A stretch of 13,122 bases of DNA from Butyricicoccus sp. (GCA_031293105.1 JAUMSA010000162.1:1-13122); one strand, 5' to 3'. Shown: positions 1 through 6,299, numbered from the stretch's first letter. Numbers and translations are program-made. The notes: a model not told the origin generated them from the letters alone.

Positions 1-58
1 ATTTCATGGGAAGTCATCAAAAGTCTATATGCAATCTAATTTCATACAAATAATTGCG

Positions 59-113
59 AGCCGATGAACGGATTTGCTTTTTGAAAGCGATTCGCGCATC
101 GGCTTTTCTTTTT
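59..113 (+). terminator. Rho-independent terminator of a gene upstream of the window
   Basis: An 8-bp perfect stem (AGCCGATG at 59-66 with CATCGGCT at 97-104) encloses a second small hairpin (GCTTT/AAAGC) and is followed by a T-rich run at 104-113. It probably ends a transcript that begins left of the window and separates it from the mobilization region. Confidence 0.6.
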
Positions 114-162
114 GAAGAATGCTTCGGTGCAGGAGTACAGAGGGCGGCAAGCCCTTTGTGCT

Positions 163-243
163 GGGTTGAGGGATGGCAATCCCCATCTGGCCAAGGAAAA
201 AGTGCCTTGGCGGGTTGAGGGTAGCCACCCCATCGAGTCAAGG
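163..243 (+). repeat. Two-copy degenerate direct repeat, 49-bp period
   Basis: GGGTTGAGGG occurs at 163-172 and again at 212-221. In both copies it is followed by a small hairpin, then CCCCATC (181-187 and 228-234), then CAAGG (192-196 and 239-243). The parts between differ by small indels. This suggests duplicated protein-binding or structural units in the oriT-like region. Confidence 0.6.
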
Positions 244-264
244 GTGAAACGCCTTGCCCAGGGA

Positions 265-287
265 GAGTTGATGCCTTGCGTCAACTC
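265..287 (+). repeat. 10-bp inverted repeat with 3-nt loop in the oriT-like region
   Basis: GAGTTGATGC (265-274) pairs with GCGTCAACTC (278-287) across a CTT loop, with one T-G wobble. It is the longest hairpin in the segment and has no T-run behind it, so it does not look like a terminator. It may be the relaxase recognition hairpin. Confidence 0.5.
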
Positions 288-382
288 GTACTGGGTATTA
301 CCTGACGCGGAAATCCGCAGGTTTGGCGGCTTCGCCGCTGCTCCCCTTCAGGAAAAATCAACGGAGAATGGAGGGATGAAAA

Positions 383-1627
383 TTGAAACTGACACGGCAC
401 AACGGACGCTCCGGCAAGCATGGCACCTATAATCCTCGGCACAATGACCGCCGGTTTGATGTGGAGAAGAGCGAACACATTGATGCCCAGCGAGCCGAAA
501 GAAATGTGTACTGGGACTGCTACCGTGGCTTCACTACCCCCGAACGTCGGGAGAACCCAGAACAGCCGGACTTCAGCTTTGAAGAAATTGAGCGGATGTA
601 TTACTACGAGCATTATTCCGACTATGTGGATGCCCAGAATGCCCGGAACGAGAAAACACGACACACCGAACGCAACCGCACGGTGGAAGATCTTTTGAAA
701 AACAACAAAACCTGCCCGGAGGAAAGTATCTACCAGATTGGCACCATGGAAGAATCCGTTCCACCCGGTACGCTGGCACTCATTGTCAGCGAATTTTACG
801 AGGAGTTTGAACGGCGCTTTGGTTCCCATATTCACATTTTGGACTGGGCGCTGCATCTGGATGAGGGCACACCCCATATCCACGAACGTCATGTGTTTGA
901 CTGCAAAAACCGGTATGGGGAGCTGTGCCCCCAGCAGGAAAAGGCGCTGGAGGAACTGAGCTTTGAATTGCCTGATCCAAGTAAGCCCAAGGGCAAACAC
1001 AACAACCGCAAGCAGACCTTTGATGCAGTTTGTCGGACGATGCTCTTTGACATCAGCCGCAAACATGGGGTACATCTGGAGCAGGAGCCCTCCTATGGTG
1101 GGCGAGCGTATCTGGAGAAGCAGGACTACATTCTGATGAAGCAAAAGGAGCAGTTGGCCGCTCAGGAACAGAAGCTGGAGGAGCTGACTCTGAAAATCGA
1201 AGATGTGGAAACGCTGGTAGAGGAAGTTTCGGACATTGCTTACGACAAGGCGGTGGAGGTTGTCACCGATACTGTCCGGCAGGAGACCCATAAGGAGGAT
1301 CTCCGACTGGTGGAGGAAACGAAAAACTGGGTACTCTCGCCAGGACGGAAAGCGCCGCAAAAAGAGCGTGAGTATGCCGCCGCCCGGTTGGATGGAGTGA
1401 TCTCCAAAATCAAAAATGCCATGCAGTCAGCCCTGACAAAAATTCAGAAGAAACTGATGCAGCCGGAGGTCAAGCAGACCGGCAAACAGCAGATCAAGAA
1501 AAAAGCTAAAGAATCCATTATGGATATGCTGGCGAAGGCAAAAATCAACGCTGACCTGGATAACCGGGAGCGTCGGGAACGAGAGGGGCACACCGCCCCG
1601 ACTAAAAAGAAAGATATGGAGCTATGA
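383..1627 (+). CDS. MobV/Pre-type relaxase (plasmid mobilization/recombination protein)
   Basis: 414 aa. It is predicted to nick one strand at oriT and lead it into a recipient cell when a helper supplies the transfer pore. Motif I is visible as H20-N21-D22-R23 in a context (HNDRRF, then SEHID) matching the HNER motif of pMV158 MobM, whose histidine is the catalytic nucleophile. The metal-binding motif is HLDEGTPHIH at residues 158-167. From about 243 to 293 the chain becomes rich in Glu, Lys, Gln and Leu, likely a coiled coil, and the C-terminus is basic. The start is TTG at 383, seven bases after GGAGGG (370-375). The ATG at 376 is out of frame. The gene follows the hairpin-rich region and precedes the replication genes. 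Assignment to the MobV superfamily is secure from the motifs; activity is inferred. Confidence 0.88.
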   Translation: MKLTRHNGRSGKHGTYNPRHNDRRFDVEKSEHIDAQRAERNVYWDCYRGFTTPERRENPEQPDFSFEEIERMYYYEHYSDYVDAQNARNEKTRHTERNRTVEDLLKNNKTCPEESIYQIGTMEESVPPGTLALIVSEFYEEFERRFGSHIHILDWALHLDEGTPHIHERHVFDCKNRYGELCPQQEKALEELSFELPDPSKPKGKHNNRKQTFDAVCRTMLFDISRKHGVHLEQEPSYGGRAYLEKQDYILMKQKEQLAAQEQKLEELTLKIEDVETLVEEVSDIAYDKAVEVVTDTVRQETHKEDLRLVEETKNWVLSPGRKAPQKEREYAAARLDGVISKIKNAMQSALTKIQKKLMQPEVKQTGKQQIKKKAKESIMDMLAKAKINADLDNRERREREGHTAPTKKKDMEL

Positions 1628-1690
1628 GGCATCTGATTTTCTACGGAAACCGGGCGCCTTTTTCTCTGTCTGGAGGTGAGAAAATCGAAT

Positions 1691-2329
1691 GTGTTTGAAG
1701 CGGTGAAGGAGTCTGTCACCACAAGGCAGGCTGCGGAATCTTACGGGGTGCAGATCGGCAGGAACGGGATGGCCTGCTGTCCCTTCCATGATGACAAACA
1801 CCCCAGCATGAAGGTCGACCGCAGGTTCCACTGCTTCGGATGTCAGGCAGATGGGGATGTGATCGATTTTACTGCCCGCCTGTTCGGTCTGAGCAGCAAG
1901 AAATCGGCATTGAAGCTGGCGGAGGATTTCTCGGTCAGCTATGACACAAAAGGCAATGACCCACCCCGCAGGAAGTTGGTCAAACGGAAAATCAGCGAGG
2001 AACTGCGCTACAGGCAGGCAGAGCAGAAATGTTTCCGAGTGCTGTGCGATTACCTTCATCTGCTGGAACGTTGGGAGAAGGAATACGCCCCGCAGACACC
2101 GGGAGAAGTATGGAACCCGCTGTTCATGGAGGCCCTGCACAAGAAACCGTACACGGAGTATCTGCTGGATATTCTGTTATCTGGCAGCATGGAGGAACGG
2201 GCTTCCATTGTGGCTGAGTATGGAAAAGAGGTGAGAAAAATTGAGCAGAGAATATCAGAGTTTACCGCCAGCCACGCGGCAAGCCGCCATGAGCGTAGCC
2301 GAAGTCTTAGCGCCGGAACAGACCGTTAA
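1691..2329 (+). CDS. CHC2 zinc-finger protein (DnaG-type primase zinc domain, element replication)
   Basis: 212 aa from the GTG at 1691. The N-terminal 60 residues are a primase-type zinc-binding domain: C30-x2-H33 and C48-x2-C51, flanked by the typical PFHDDKHPSMKV and GDVIDF segments. No Toprim catalytic domain follows. The remainder is charged and unassigned, so it is a stand-alone zinc domain that may work with the ATPase encoded next. A GTG at 1676 would add five residues, but the Shine-Dalgarno GGAGGTGA (1672-1679) covers it. The 1691 GTG lies 11 bases after that site and gives the N-terminus NVFEAVKE-like sequence I would expect for the family, minus Asn. The last 89 bases overlap the next gene in another frame, and the C-terminal tail (rich in Ser and Arg) is therefore partly dictated by that gene. 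Confidence 0.82.
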   Translation: MFEAVKESVTTRQAAESYGVQIGRNGMACCPFHDDKHPSMKVDRRFHCFGCQADGDVIDFTARLFGLSSKKSALKLAEDFSVSYDTKGNDPPRRKLVKRKISEELRYRQAEQKCFRVLCDYLHLLERWEKEYAPQTPGEVWNPLFMEALHKKPYTEYLLDILLSGSMEERASIVAEYGKEVRKIEQRISEFTASHAASRHERSRSLSAGTDR

Positions 2330-3647
2330 CGAGGTGCGAGAAAGCCTCTCTGTCACGGAAAAAGGCCAGCCCGCCAACACCATCAGCAACTGCCGGACAG
2401 TGTTCTGCCATGACCCGCTGCTGCGGGACGCCATCCGACTGAATCTCCTGACGGACAGGGTGGACATTGTGCGGGATTTAGGCTGGCGCAGAAGCTCCAG
2501 CGCCTTGACCGATACCGATGTCAAATATCTGCTCCTTTACTTTGAGCAGAACTACGGCCTGACCAGCGAGAAGAAAATGACGGCGGCCCTGTCCATCGTA
2601 GCAAATGAAAACTGCTACCATCCCATACAGAATGTGCTCAATGGCCTTATGTGGGATGGAACACCCCGCATCCGCTCCTGCTTGCATCACTTTTTAGGGG
2701 CAGAGGAAAGCAACTATGTGGAAGAAATGCTTAAGCACTTCCTGCTGGGAGCCATCCGCCGGGTATTCCATCCCGGTTCCAAGTATGAGGAGCTACTTTG
2801 CCTGGTTGGAGGCCAGGGAGCTGGAAAGTCCACCTTCTTTCGCTTCCTGGCGATACAGGACGAGTGGTTCTCCGATGACCTGAAAAAGTTGGATGATGAC
2901 AAGGTGTTTGCCAAACTGCAAGGCCACTGGATCATCGAGATGTCGGAGATGCTGGCCACCAGTAACGCCAAAAGCATCGAGGAGATCCGCTCCTTTATCA
3001 GCCGTCAAAAGGAAACCTACCGTACGCCCTATGAGGCCCAGCCCAAAGACCGTCTGCGGCAATGCGTGTTCGGCGGTTCCTCCAACACGCTGGACTTTCT
3101 CCCCCTTGACCGAGCCGGAAACCGCCGGTTCCTGCCAGTGATGATTTACCCAGAAAAGGCGGAAGTTCACATTCTGGAGGACGAGGCCACTTCCAGGGAA
3201 TATCTGCTGCAGGTATGGGCGGAGGCTATGACCATTTACCGCAGCGGCAAGTATTCCATGAAGTTTTCAAAGGAGATTCAAAAGCAGCTGGTGGAGGTTC
3301 AGAAAGACTTCATGCCGGAGGATACCGAGGCCGGGCAAATTCAGGGCTTTCTGGAACACTACACCGGCAATGTAGTCTGCTCCAAGCAGCTATTCAAGGA
3401 AGCGTTGGGACACGCCTTTGAGGAGCCGAAGCGCTGGCAGCTGCACAACATCAACGAGATCATGAACACAGTGGTGACCGGCTGGAAGCCTTTCTCTAAT
3501 CCCCGGATGTTTGCTGGCTATGGGCGGCAGCGTGGCTGGGAACGGGAGATTACCGGCAACGAACCGCCCGACAACAAAGATGGATTTGTGGAGCTGAGCG
3601 AGGAAGAAGTTCGTCAGCTGGAGCTGCCAAAGGAGTGGATTGCCTGA
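2241..3647 (+). CDS. VapE-type (virulence-associated E family) P-loop ATPase/helicase-like replication protein
   Basis: 468 aa. Proteins of this family occur in phages, pathogenicity islands and mobilizable elements next to primase-type genes and are thought to act as replicative helicase-like ATPases. Walker A is GGQGAGKST (190-198, K196, S197). A Walker B-like strand WIIEMSEM lies at 230-237. Downstream, GGSSNTLDFLPLD and AGNRRFLPV are typical of the family core and supply candidate sensor and arginine-finger residues. The N-terminal 100 residues and the C-terminal acidic segment are less conserved. The start is TTG at 2241, six bases after AGAGGTGA, inside the zinc-finger gene (89-base overlap), which implies translational coupling. 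An in-frame ATG at 2289 (residue 17) is an alternative but has a weaker ribosome site. The function in this element is inferred from family and neighbours. Confidence 0.85.
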   Translation: MSREYQSLPPATRQAAMSVAEVLAPEQTVNEVRESLSVTEKGQPANTISNCRTVFCHDPLLRDAIRLNLLTDRVDIVRDLGWRRSSSALTDTDVKYLLLYFEQNYGLTSEKKMTAALSIVANENCYHPIQNVLNGLMWDGTPRIRSCLHHFLGAEESNYVEEMLKHFLLGAIRRVFHPGSKYEELLCLVGGQGAGKSTFFRFLAIQDEWFSDDLKKLDDDKVFAKLQGHWIIEMSEMLATSNAKSIEEIRSFISRQKETYRTPYEAQPKDRLRQCVFGGSSNTLDFLPLDRAGNRRFLPVMIYPEKAEVHILEDEATSREYLLQVWAEAMTIYRSGKYSMKFSKEIQKQLVEVQKDFMPEDTEAGQIQGFLEHYTGNVVCSKQLFKEALGHAFEEPKRWQLHNINEIMNTVVTGWKPFSNPRMFAGYGRQRGWEREITGNEPPDNKDGFVELSEEEVRQLELPKEWIA

Positions 3648-3915
3648 TTTGCAGGGCTTGTTGCCCAGTTGATTGTCGGCTGGTTGCTGACTTTGTTGCC
3701 ATATAAATAGGGGTGTAGACACGATAAATGCCCGTAAAAGCAAGGCTTTTTGGTAGGTATCTGTTCTCCGACAACGAAAGCAACGAGATTTCACAAGAAA
3801 ATTTGAAAAGTAAGAAACGATGGCCAGACGATAGGTTACTGGTTTTTCGAGGTCTGTTGCCGGACTTCGTTGCTGGCTTCCTTTGTCTGGCTTTTCTGAT
3901 CTATGGAGGTAGCCT
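3648..3915 (+). other. Repeat-bearing non-coding region between VapE gene and xis; candidate replication origin
   Basis: No convincing gene is present. GTTGC occurs at 3660, 3683, 3695, 3856 and 3869, and inverted (GCAAC) at 3780. Two pairs form a composite direct repeat, GTTGCTGACTTTGTTGCC (3683-3700) and a near copy at 3856-3874, lying either side of a more A-rich stretch (about 3775-3835). In staphylococcal islands the origin lies 3' of rep, with iterons flanking an AT-rich segment, and this layout is similar. A small hairpin, AAAAGC/GCTTTT at 3736-3750, could be a weak terminator for the VapE gene. The origin assignment is an inference from position and repeats. Confidence 0.35.
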
Positions 3916-4149
3916 ATGGAAAACGAAAAGACAATGACTTGCAGTAAGAAGTGTTTGGAGATTCCGGTCTGGCGGCGCTATACTCTGACCATCGAGGAAG
4001 CCGCCGGATATTATCATATCGGAGAGGGAAAGCTGCGGATGCTGATTGACGAGCATCCCAACGAGGATTTTTATGTGATGAATGGAAACCGCGCTTTGAT
4101 CAAACGGGAGAAATTTGAGAGGTATCTGGATCAGGCCACTGCTGTATAA
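3916..4149 (+). CDS. xis: Excisionase, Tn916 Xis family
   Basis: 77 aa, basic, with a winged-helix/MerR-like fold expected for this family. It is the directionality factor that bends DNA at the element ends and turns the integrase toward excision. The match to Tn916 Xis is visible by eye over nearly the whole length: I-x-x-W-x-RYTLTIEEA, then Y-x-x-IGE-x-KLR, then MNGNR followed by IKR and F-E. The protein has about ten extra residues at the N-terminus compared with Tn916 Xis (67 aa). The start ATG is well set, with GGAGG at 3905-3909 and a 6-base spacer. It lies upstream of int as in Tn916, but a terminator-bearing leader separates the two genes. Confidence 0.9.
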   Translation: MENEKTMTCSKKCLEIPVWRRYTLTIEEAAGYYHIGEGKLRMLIDEHPNEDFYVMNGNRALIKREKFERYLDQATAV

Positions 4150-4150
4150 T
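4145..4150 (+). promoter_or_regulatory. Possible -10 element for the int leader, overlapping the xis stop codon
   Basis: TATAAT at 4145-4150 overlaps the stop codon of xis. No good -35 lies 16-18 bases upstream, so it is weak evidence. If used, it would start a short leader running into the hairpins and terminator that precede int. Confidence 0.25.
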
Positions 4151-4167
4151 AACCTTTCAAAAAGTCG

Positions 4168-4195
4168 ATGGCAGATTGCCATTCTTTCATGGCAA
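4168..4195 (+). repeat. Mutually exclusive hairpins in the int leader
   Basis: TGCCAT (4177-4182) can pair upstream with ATGGCA (4168-4173). Alternatively TTGCCAT (4176-4182) can pair downstream with ATGGCAA (4189-4195). The two stems share one arm and cannot form together. They sit just before the terminator at 4204-4258. They could act as an RNA switch or, equally, be DNA sites for Xis or Int. Confidence 0.45.
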
Positions 4196-4203
4196 AGCTA
4201 TAC

Positions 4204-4258
4204 GGAGAGCCAAACTTGTGCTATGATAAGAGTGCAAGTCTGGCTCTCCTTTCTTTTT
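4204..4258 (+). terminator. Rho-independent terminator between xis and int
   Basis: A 9-bp perfect stem, GGAGAGCCA (4204-4212) with TGGCTCTCC (4241-4249), continues inward with ACTTG/CAAGT and is followed by the T-rich run 4250-4258. It ends 15 bases before the int start codon, so it either separates int from xis transcription or attenuates int. Confidence 0.75.
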
Positions 4259-4273
4259 AGAGGAGAGATTTCA

Positions 4274-5473
4274 ATGAGTGAAAAAAGACGAGACAATCGC
4301 AATCGGATTTTGCGAGAAGGTGAGTATCAGCGCAAGGATGGGAGGTATCGGTTCCGCTATCTGGACGAGGATGGCAAAGAGCAAAATGTGTACAGCTGGC
4401 GGCTGGATAAAAATGATCCTATGCCCAGGGGGAAAAAGCGAGAGCTTTCCCTGAGAGAAAAGGAAAAGCAGATTGAAGCTGATCTATTCGATCACATCGC
4501 AACCAACGGTGGAAAGCTCACGGTTTTGGAACTGGTGGAAAAGTATGTGTCTCTAAAAACCGGCGTTCGCCATAATACGGTCGCAGGATACAAGACGGTG
4601 ATCAACATCTTGAAAAAAGAGCCGTTCGGCAGGCAGCGCATTGACAAGGTGCGCTTGTCGGATGCCAAAGCATGGCTCATCAAGCTCCAGAAGGTGGATG
4701 GCCGAGGGTATAGCTCGATTCATTCGATTCGAGGTGTGCTCAGACCCGCATTCCAAATGGCTGTGGATGATGACCTGATCCGCAAGAATCCGTTCGGTTT
4801 TGAGCTGGCATCGGTGATCGTCAATGACTCAGTTACGAGAGAAGCCATAAGCCGGAAACAGGAACGGGATCTCCTGAAGTTTATCAAAGAGGACAAGCAT
4901 TTCAGCAGATACTACGACGGGATCTATATCCTCTTTCACACAGGGCTTCGTATCTCGGAATTCTGCGGACTTACGATCCAGGATGTTGAGTTTGAGGAAA
5001 TGCGTATCAAGGTGGATCATCAGTTGCAGAGAACATCACAGATGGAGTATGTGATCCAGCAGCCAAAGACAGAAAGCGGCATACGCTATGTTCCGATGAC
5101 CGAGGAGGTAGCATCCTGTTTTCGCCGGATCATCGCCAACCGTGCGGTTCCCAAAGCGGAGCCCATGGTTGATGGGTACGTTGGTTTTCTGTTTCTGGAC
5201 AAGAATGATATGCCCATGGTGGCACTTCATTGGGAGAAGTACATGGAGCATATTGTCCAGAAGTATAACAAGATTTACCGCATCCAGATGCCGAAAGTAA
5301 CCCCTCATGTGTGCAGGCACACCTTCTGTTCCAATATGGCAAAATCCGGGATGAACCCCAAGACATTGCAGTACATCATGGGTCATGCAGACATCAGTGT
5401 AACGCTGAATACCTACACCCATGTGAAGTTTGATGACGCCAAAGATGAACTGCTGCGTGTGGCGAACGCCTAA
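4274..5473 (+). CDS. int: Tyrosine recombinase, Tn916 integrase family
   Basis: 399 aa (Tn916 Int is about 405). It catalyses strand exchange for insertion and excision of the element. The N-terminal arm-binding domain is clear: MSEKRRDNR-x-RIL, QRKDGRY and VYSW match Tn916 Int. A SAM-like core-binding domain spans roughly 80-175. The catalytic domain carries R226 (TGLRISE), K265 (PKTESG), H345-x-x-R348 (PHVCRHTF), H371 (MGHADIS) and the nucleophile Y381 (NTYTH), so all expected catalytic residues are present. The start is ATG 4274, 8 bases after AGGAG (4261-4265). The frame stays open upstream to 4115, but that part overlaps xis and the terminator and is not coding. It is the last gene of the element. 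Confidence 0.95.
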   Translation: MSEKRRDNRNRILREGEYQRKDGRYRFRYLDEDGKEQNVYSWRLDKNDPMPRGKKRELSLREKEKQIEADLFDHIATNGGKLTVLELVEKYVSLKTGVRHNTVAGYKTVINILKKEPFGRQRIDKVRLSDAKAWLIKLQKVDGRGYSSIHSIRGVLRPAFQMAVDDDLIRKNPFGFELASVIVNDSVTREAISRKQERDLLKFIKEDKHFSRYYDGIYILFHTGLRISEFCGLTIQDVEFEEMRIKVDHQLQRTSQMEYVIQQPKTESGIRYVPMTEEVASCFRRIIANRAVPKAEPMVDGYVGFLFLDKNDMPMVALHWEKYMEHIVQKYNKIYRIQMPKVTPHVCRHTFCSNMAKSGMNPKTLQYIMGHADISVTLNTYTHVKFDDAKDELLRVANA

Positions 5474-5480
5474 AATTGCC

Positions 5481-5520
5481 CGTTGGTAAAGCGGCTTTCT
5501 TTACCAACGCCTTTACCAAT
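5481..5520 (+). repeat. 11-bp inverted repeat plus direct repeat (CTTTACCAA) after int; hairpin and candidate Int arm sites
   Basis: CGTTGGTAAAG (5481-5491) and CTTTACCAACG (5499-5509) form a perfect 11-bp stem with a 7-base loop only 7 bases after the int stop. A further copy, CTTTACCAAT, follows at 5511-5520, giving three copies of the 9-mer in 40 bases. There is no T-run, so it is a poor terminator. The position at the element end suits arm-type binding sites for the N-terminal domain of the integrase. This role is inferred. Confidence 0.5.
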
Positions 5521-5559
5521 ATTGCAGGAAAAAACATGAGAAATCCTGAGAAGATTCAA

Positions 5560-5571
5560 GAAGATATCTTC
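5560..5571. repeat. Perfect 12-bp palindrome near the presumed right end
   Basis: GAAGATATCTTC reads the same on both strands. It lies between the integrase gene and the phosphatase gene, in the interval that should contain attR. It could be part of the core site or a chance palindrome. Confidence 0.3.
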
Positions 5572-5669
5572 AAAACAGGTGGAAGCTCAGACTGCACAAA
5601 AAGTGCGAAAAATCCTGTAATGTCAAGCATTTGAGAAGAAATACAGGACTTATGAGGAGCTATAAAAAG

Positions 5670-6143
5670 ATGGTAAAAATACTTTTCGTGTGCCATGGCA
5701 ATATTTGCAGAAGCCCGATGGCTGAGTTTGTGATGAAAGATATGGTGAAAAAAACAGGACTCGAAGATGCATTCTATATTGAATCCGCTGCGATTAGCGC
5801 AGAGGAACTTGGTAATCCGGTCTATCCGCCTGCACGTCAACTGATGGAACGACATGGACTTCAGTGTATGGGCAAGGTGGCGCGCCAGATGAAAAAAAGA
5901 GACTATGATGCCTTTGACCTGCTCATTGGAATGGATGGTTCCAATTTGCGTGGTATGCATCGCATCTGTGGCGAAGATGTTTCGGAAAAGATGCATCTAC
6001 TGCTTGACTACACCGACCACCCTCGGGATGTTGCCGACCCATGGTATACGCGCGATTTTGAAGCGACTTGGCGGGACGTACAGGAGGGCTGCGCCGGTCT
6101 ATTGAAGTACCTGTGTAAGACGGTGGATAGTTTCCCATTGTAA
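5670..6143 (+). CDS. Low-molecular-weight protein tyrosine phosphatase
   Basis: 157 aa, the usual size for the family; cytoplasmic. It hydrolyses phosphotyrosine on proteins through a cysteine intermediate. The P-loop C8-H-G-N-I-C-R14-S15 is at the very N-terminus, and the general acid D123 is in DPWY (123-126). The residue after the P-loop Asn is Ile (I12). In the related YwlE arginine phosphatase this position is Thr, so tyrosine specificity is favoured here. The start is ATG 5670, with AGGAG at 5655-5659. An upstream TTG (5631) in the same frame would add 13 residues before the conserved VKILFVCHGN start and is unlikely. It lies 196 bases after int, so it is either the chromosomal neighbour of the insertion or a passenger. 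No partner kinase is in view. Confidence 0.92.
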   Translation: MVKILFVCHGNICRSPMAEFVMKDMVKKTGLEDAFYIESAAISAEELGNPVYPPARQLMERHGLQCMGKVARQMKKRDYDAFDLLIGMDGSNLRGMHRICGEDVSEKMHLLLDYTDHPRDVADPWYTRDFEATWRDVQEGCAGLLKYLCKTVDSFPL

Positions 6144-6163
6144 TTAGAGCAATATGAAAGACG

Positions 6164-6215
6164 AAATATCCCCAAAGGCTGGACGTTTGGATTCAGTCTT
6201 TGGGGATATTTTATA
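6164..6215. terminator. Bidirectional terminator between the phosphatase and SLH-protein genes
   Basis: An 18-bp stem (6164-6181 with 6194-6211, one G-T wobble) has a 12-base loop. The stem begins with AAATAT and ends with ATATTT, so either strand gives a U-rich 3' edge. It lies between two convergent genes and likely serves both. Confidence 0.75.
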
Positions 6216-6299
6216 TATGTGCAGGAAAAAGACGCGGCTGCTTAAGGGGATATGAACGGCCTAGGGTCCATCGAGAATGTGTGCAGAACAGGAATTGAC

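Larger units (their letters stand above)
114..382 (+). other. Non-coding hairpin-rich region upstream of the relaxase gene; candidate oriT
   Basis: There is no convincing gene in these 269 bases. The segment is a chain of short hairpins: AGGGC/GCCCT (141-155), GGGAT/ATCCC (170-183), GCCAAGG/CCTTGGC (190-211), a 10-bp stem at 265-287, GCGGA/TCCGC (307-318) and GCGGC/GCCGC (326-338). A degenerate direct repeat with a 49-base period is superimposed. MobV-type relaxases generally nick an inverted-repeat-bearing oriT directly upstream of their own gene, so this is the natural place for oriT. I could not match the nic consensus known from pMV158-type plasmids, so the assignment rests on position and structure only. 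Confidence 0.45.
59..5520 (+). mobile_element. 3' part of an integrative mobilizable element (MobV relaxase, primase/VapE replication genes, Tn916-type xis-int)
   Basis: All coding regions here read in the same direction in the order relaxase, CHC2 zinc-finger protein, VapE-type ATPase, excisionase, integrase, with int last, as is usual at one end of a tyrosine-recombinase element. No type IV secretion genes are visible, so it would need a helper element to transfer unless they lie upstream of the window. The replication genes recall phage-inducible islands, while xis and int recall Tn916, so the element looks mosaic. The right boundary is placed loosely just after the repeats that follow int. 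The left boundary is not identified and may be outside the window. I compared the first 110 bases with the region after int by eye and saw no convincing att repeat. Confidence 0.8.

Noticed and set aside
1..110. Left attachment site of the element
   Set aside because: By-eye comparison with 5474-5669 gave no shared run long enough to be an att core; the left end is probably outside the window.
112..432. Plus-strand ORF of 106 aa before the relaxase
   Set aside because: It starts with TTG without a ribosome site, covers hairpins and repeats, and runs into the relaxase gene in another frame. Its sequence looks like translated repeats.
281..1360. Long minus-strand ORF (359 aa)
   Set aside because: It is antisense to the relaxase, whose motifs are unmistakable, and its translation has no recognisable domain.
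3728..3937. Plus-strand ORF of 69 aa between the VapE-type gene and xis
   Set aside because: No ribosome site, no recognisable motif, and it overlaps the well-supported start of xis. The region looks like non-coding repeats.
4115..4273. N-terminal extension of the integrase
   Set aside because: It overlaps xis and crosses a terminator. The ATG at 4274 has a good ribosome site and gives the N-terminus seen in Tn916 Int.
5631..5669. TTG start for the phosphatase 13 codons upstream
   Set aside because: The family begins just before the P-loop, and the ATG at 5670 has AGGAG at a suitable distance.
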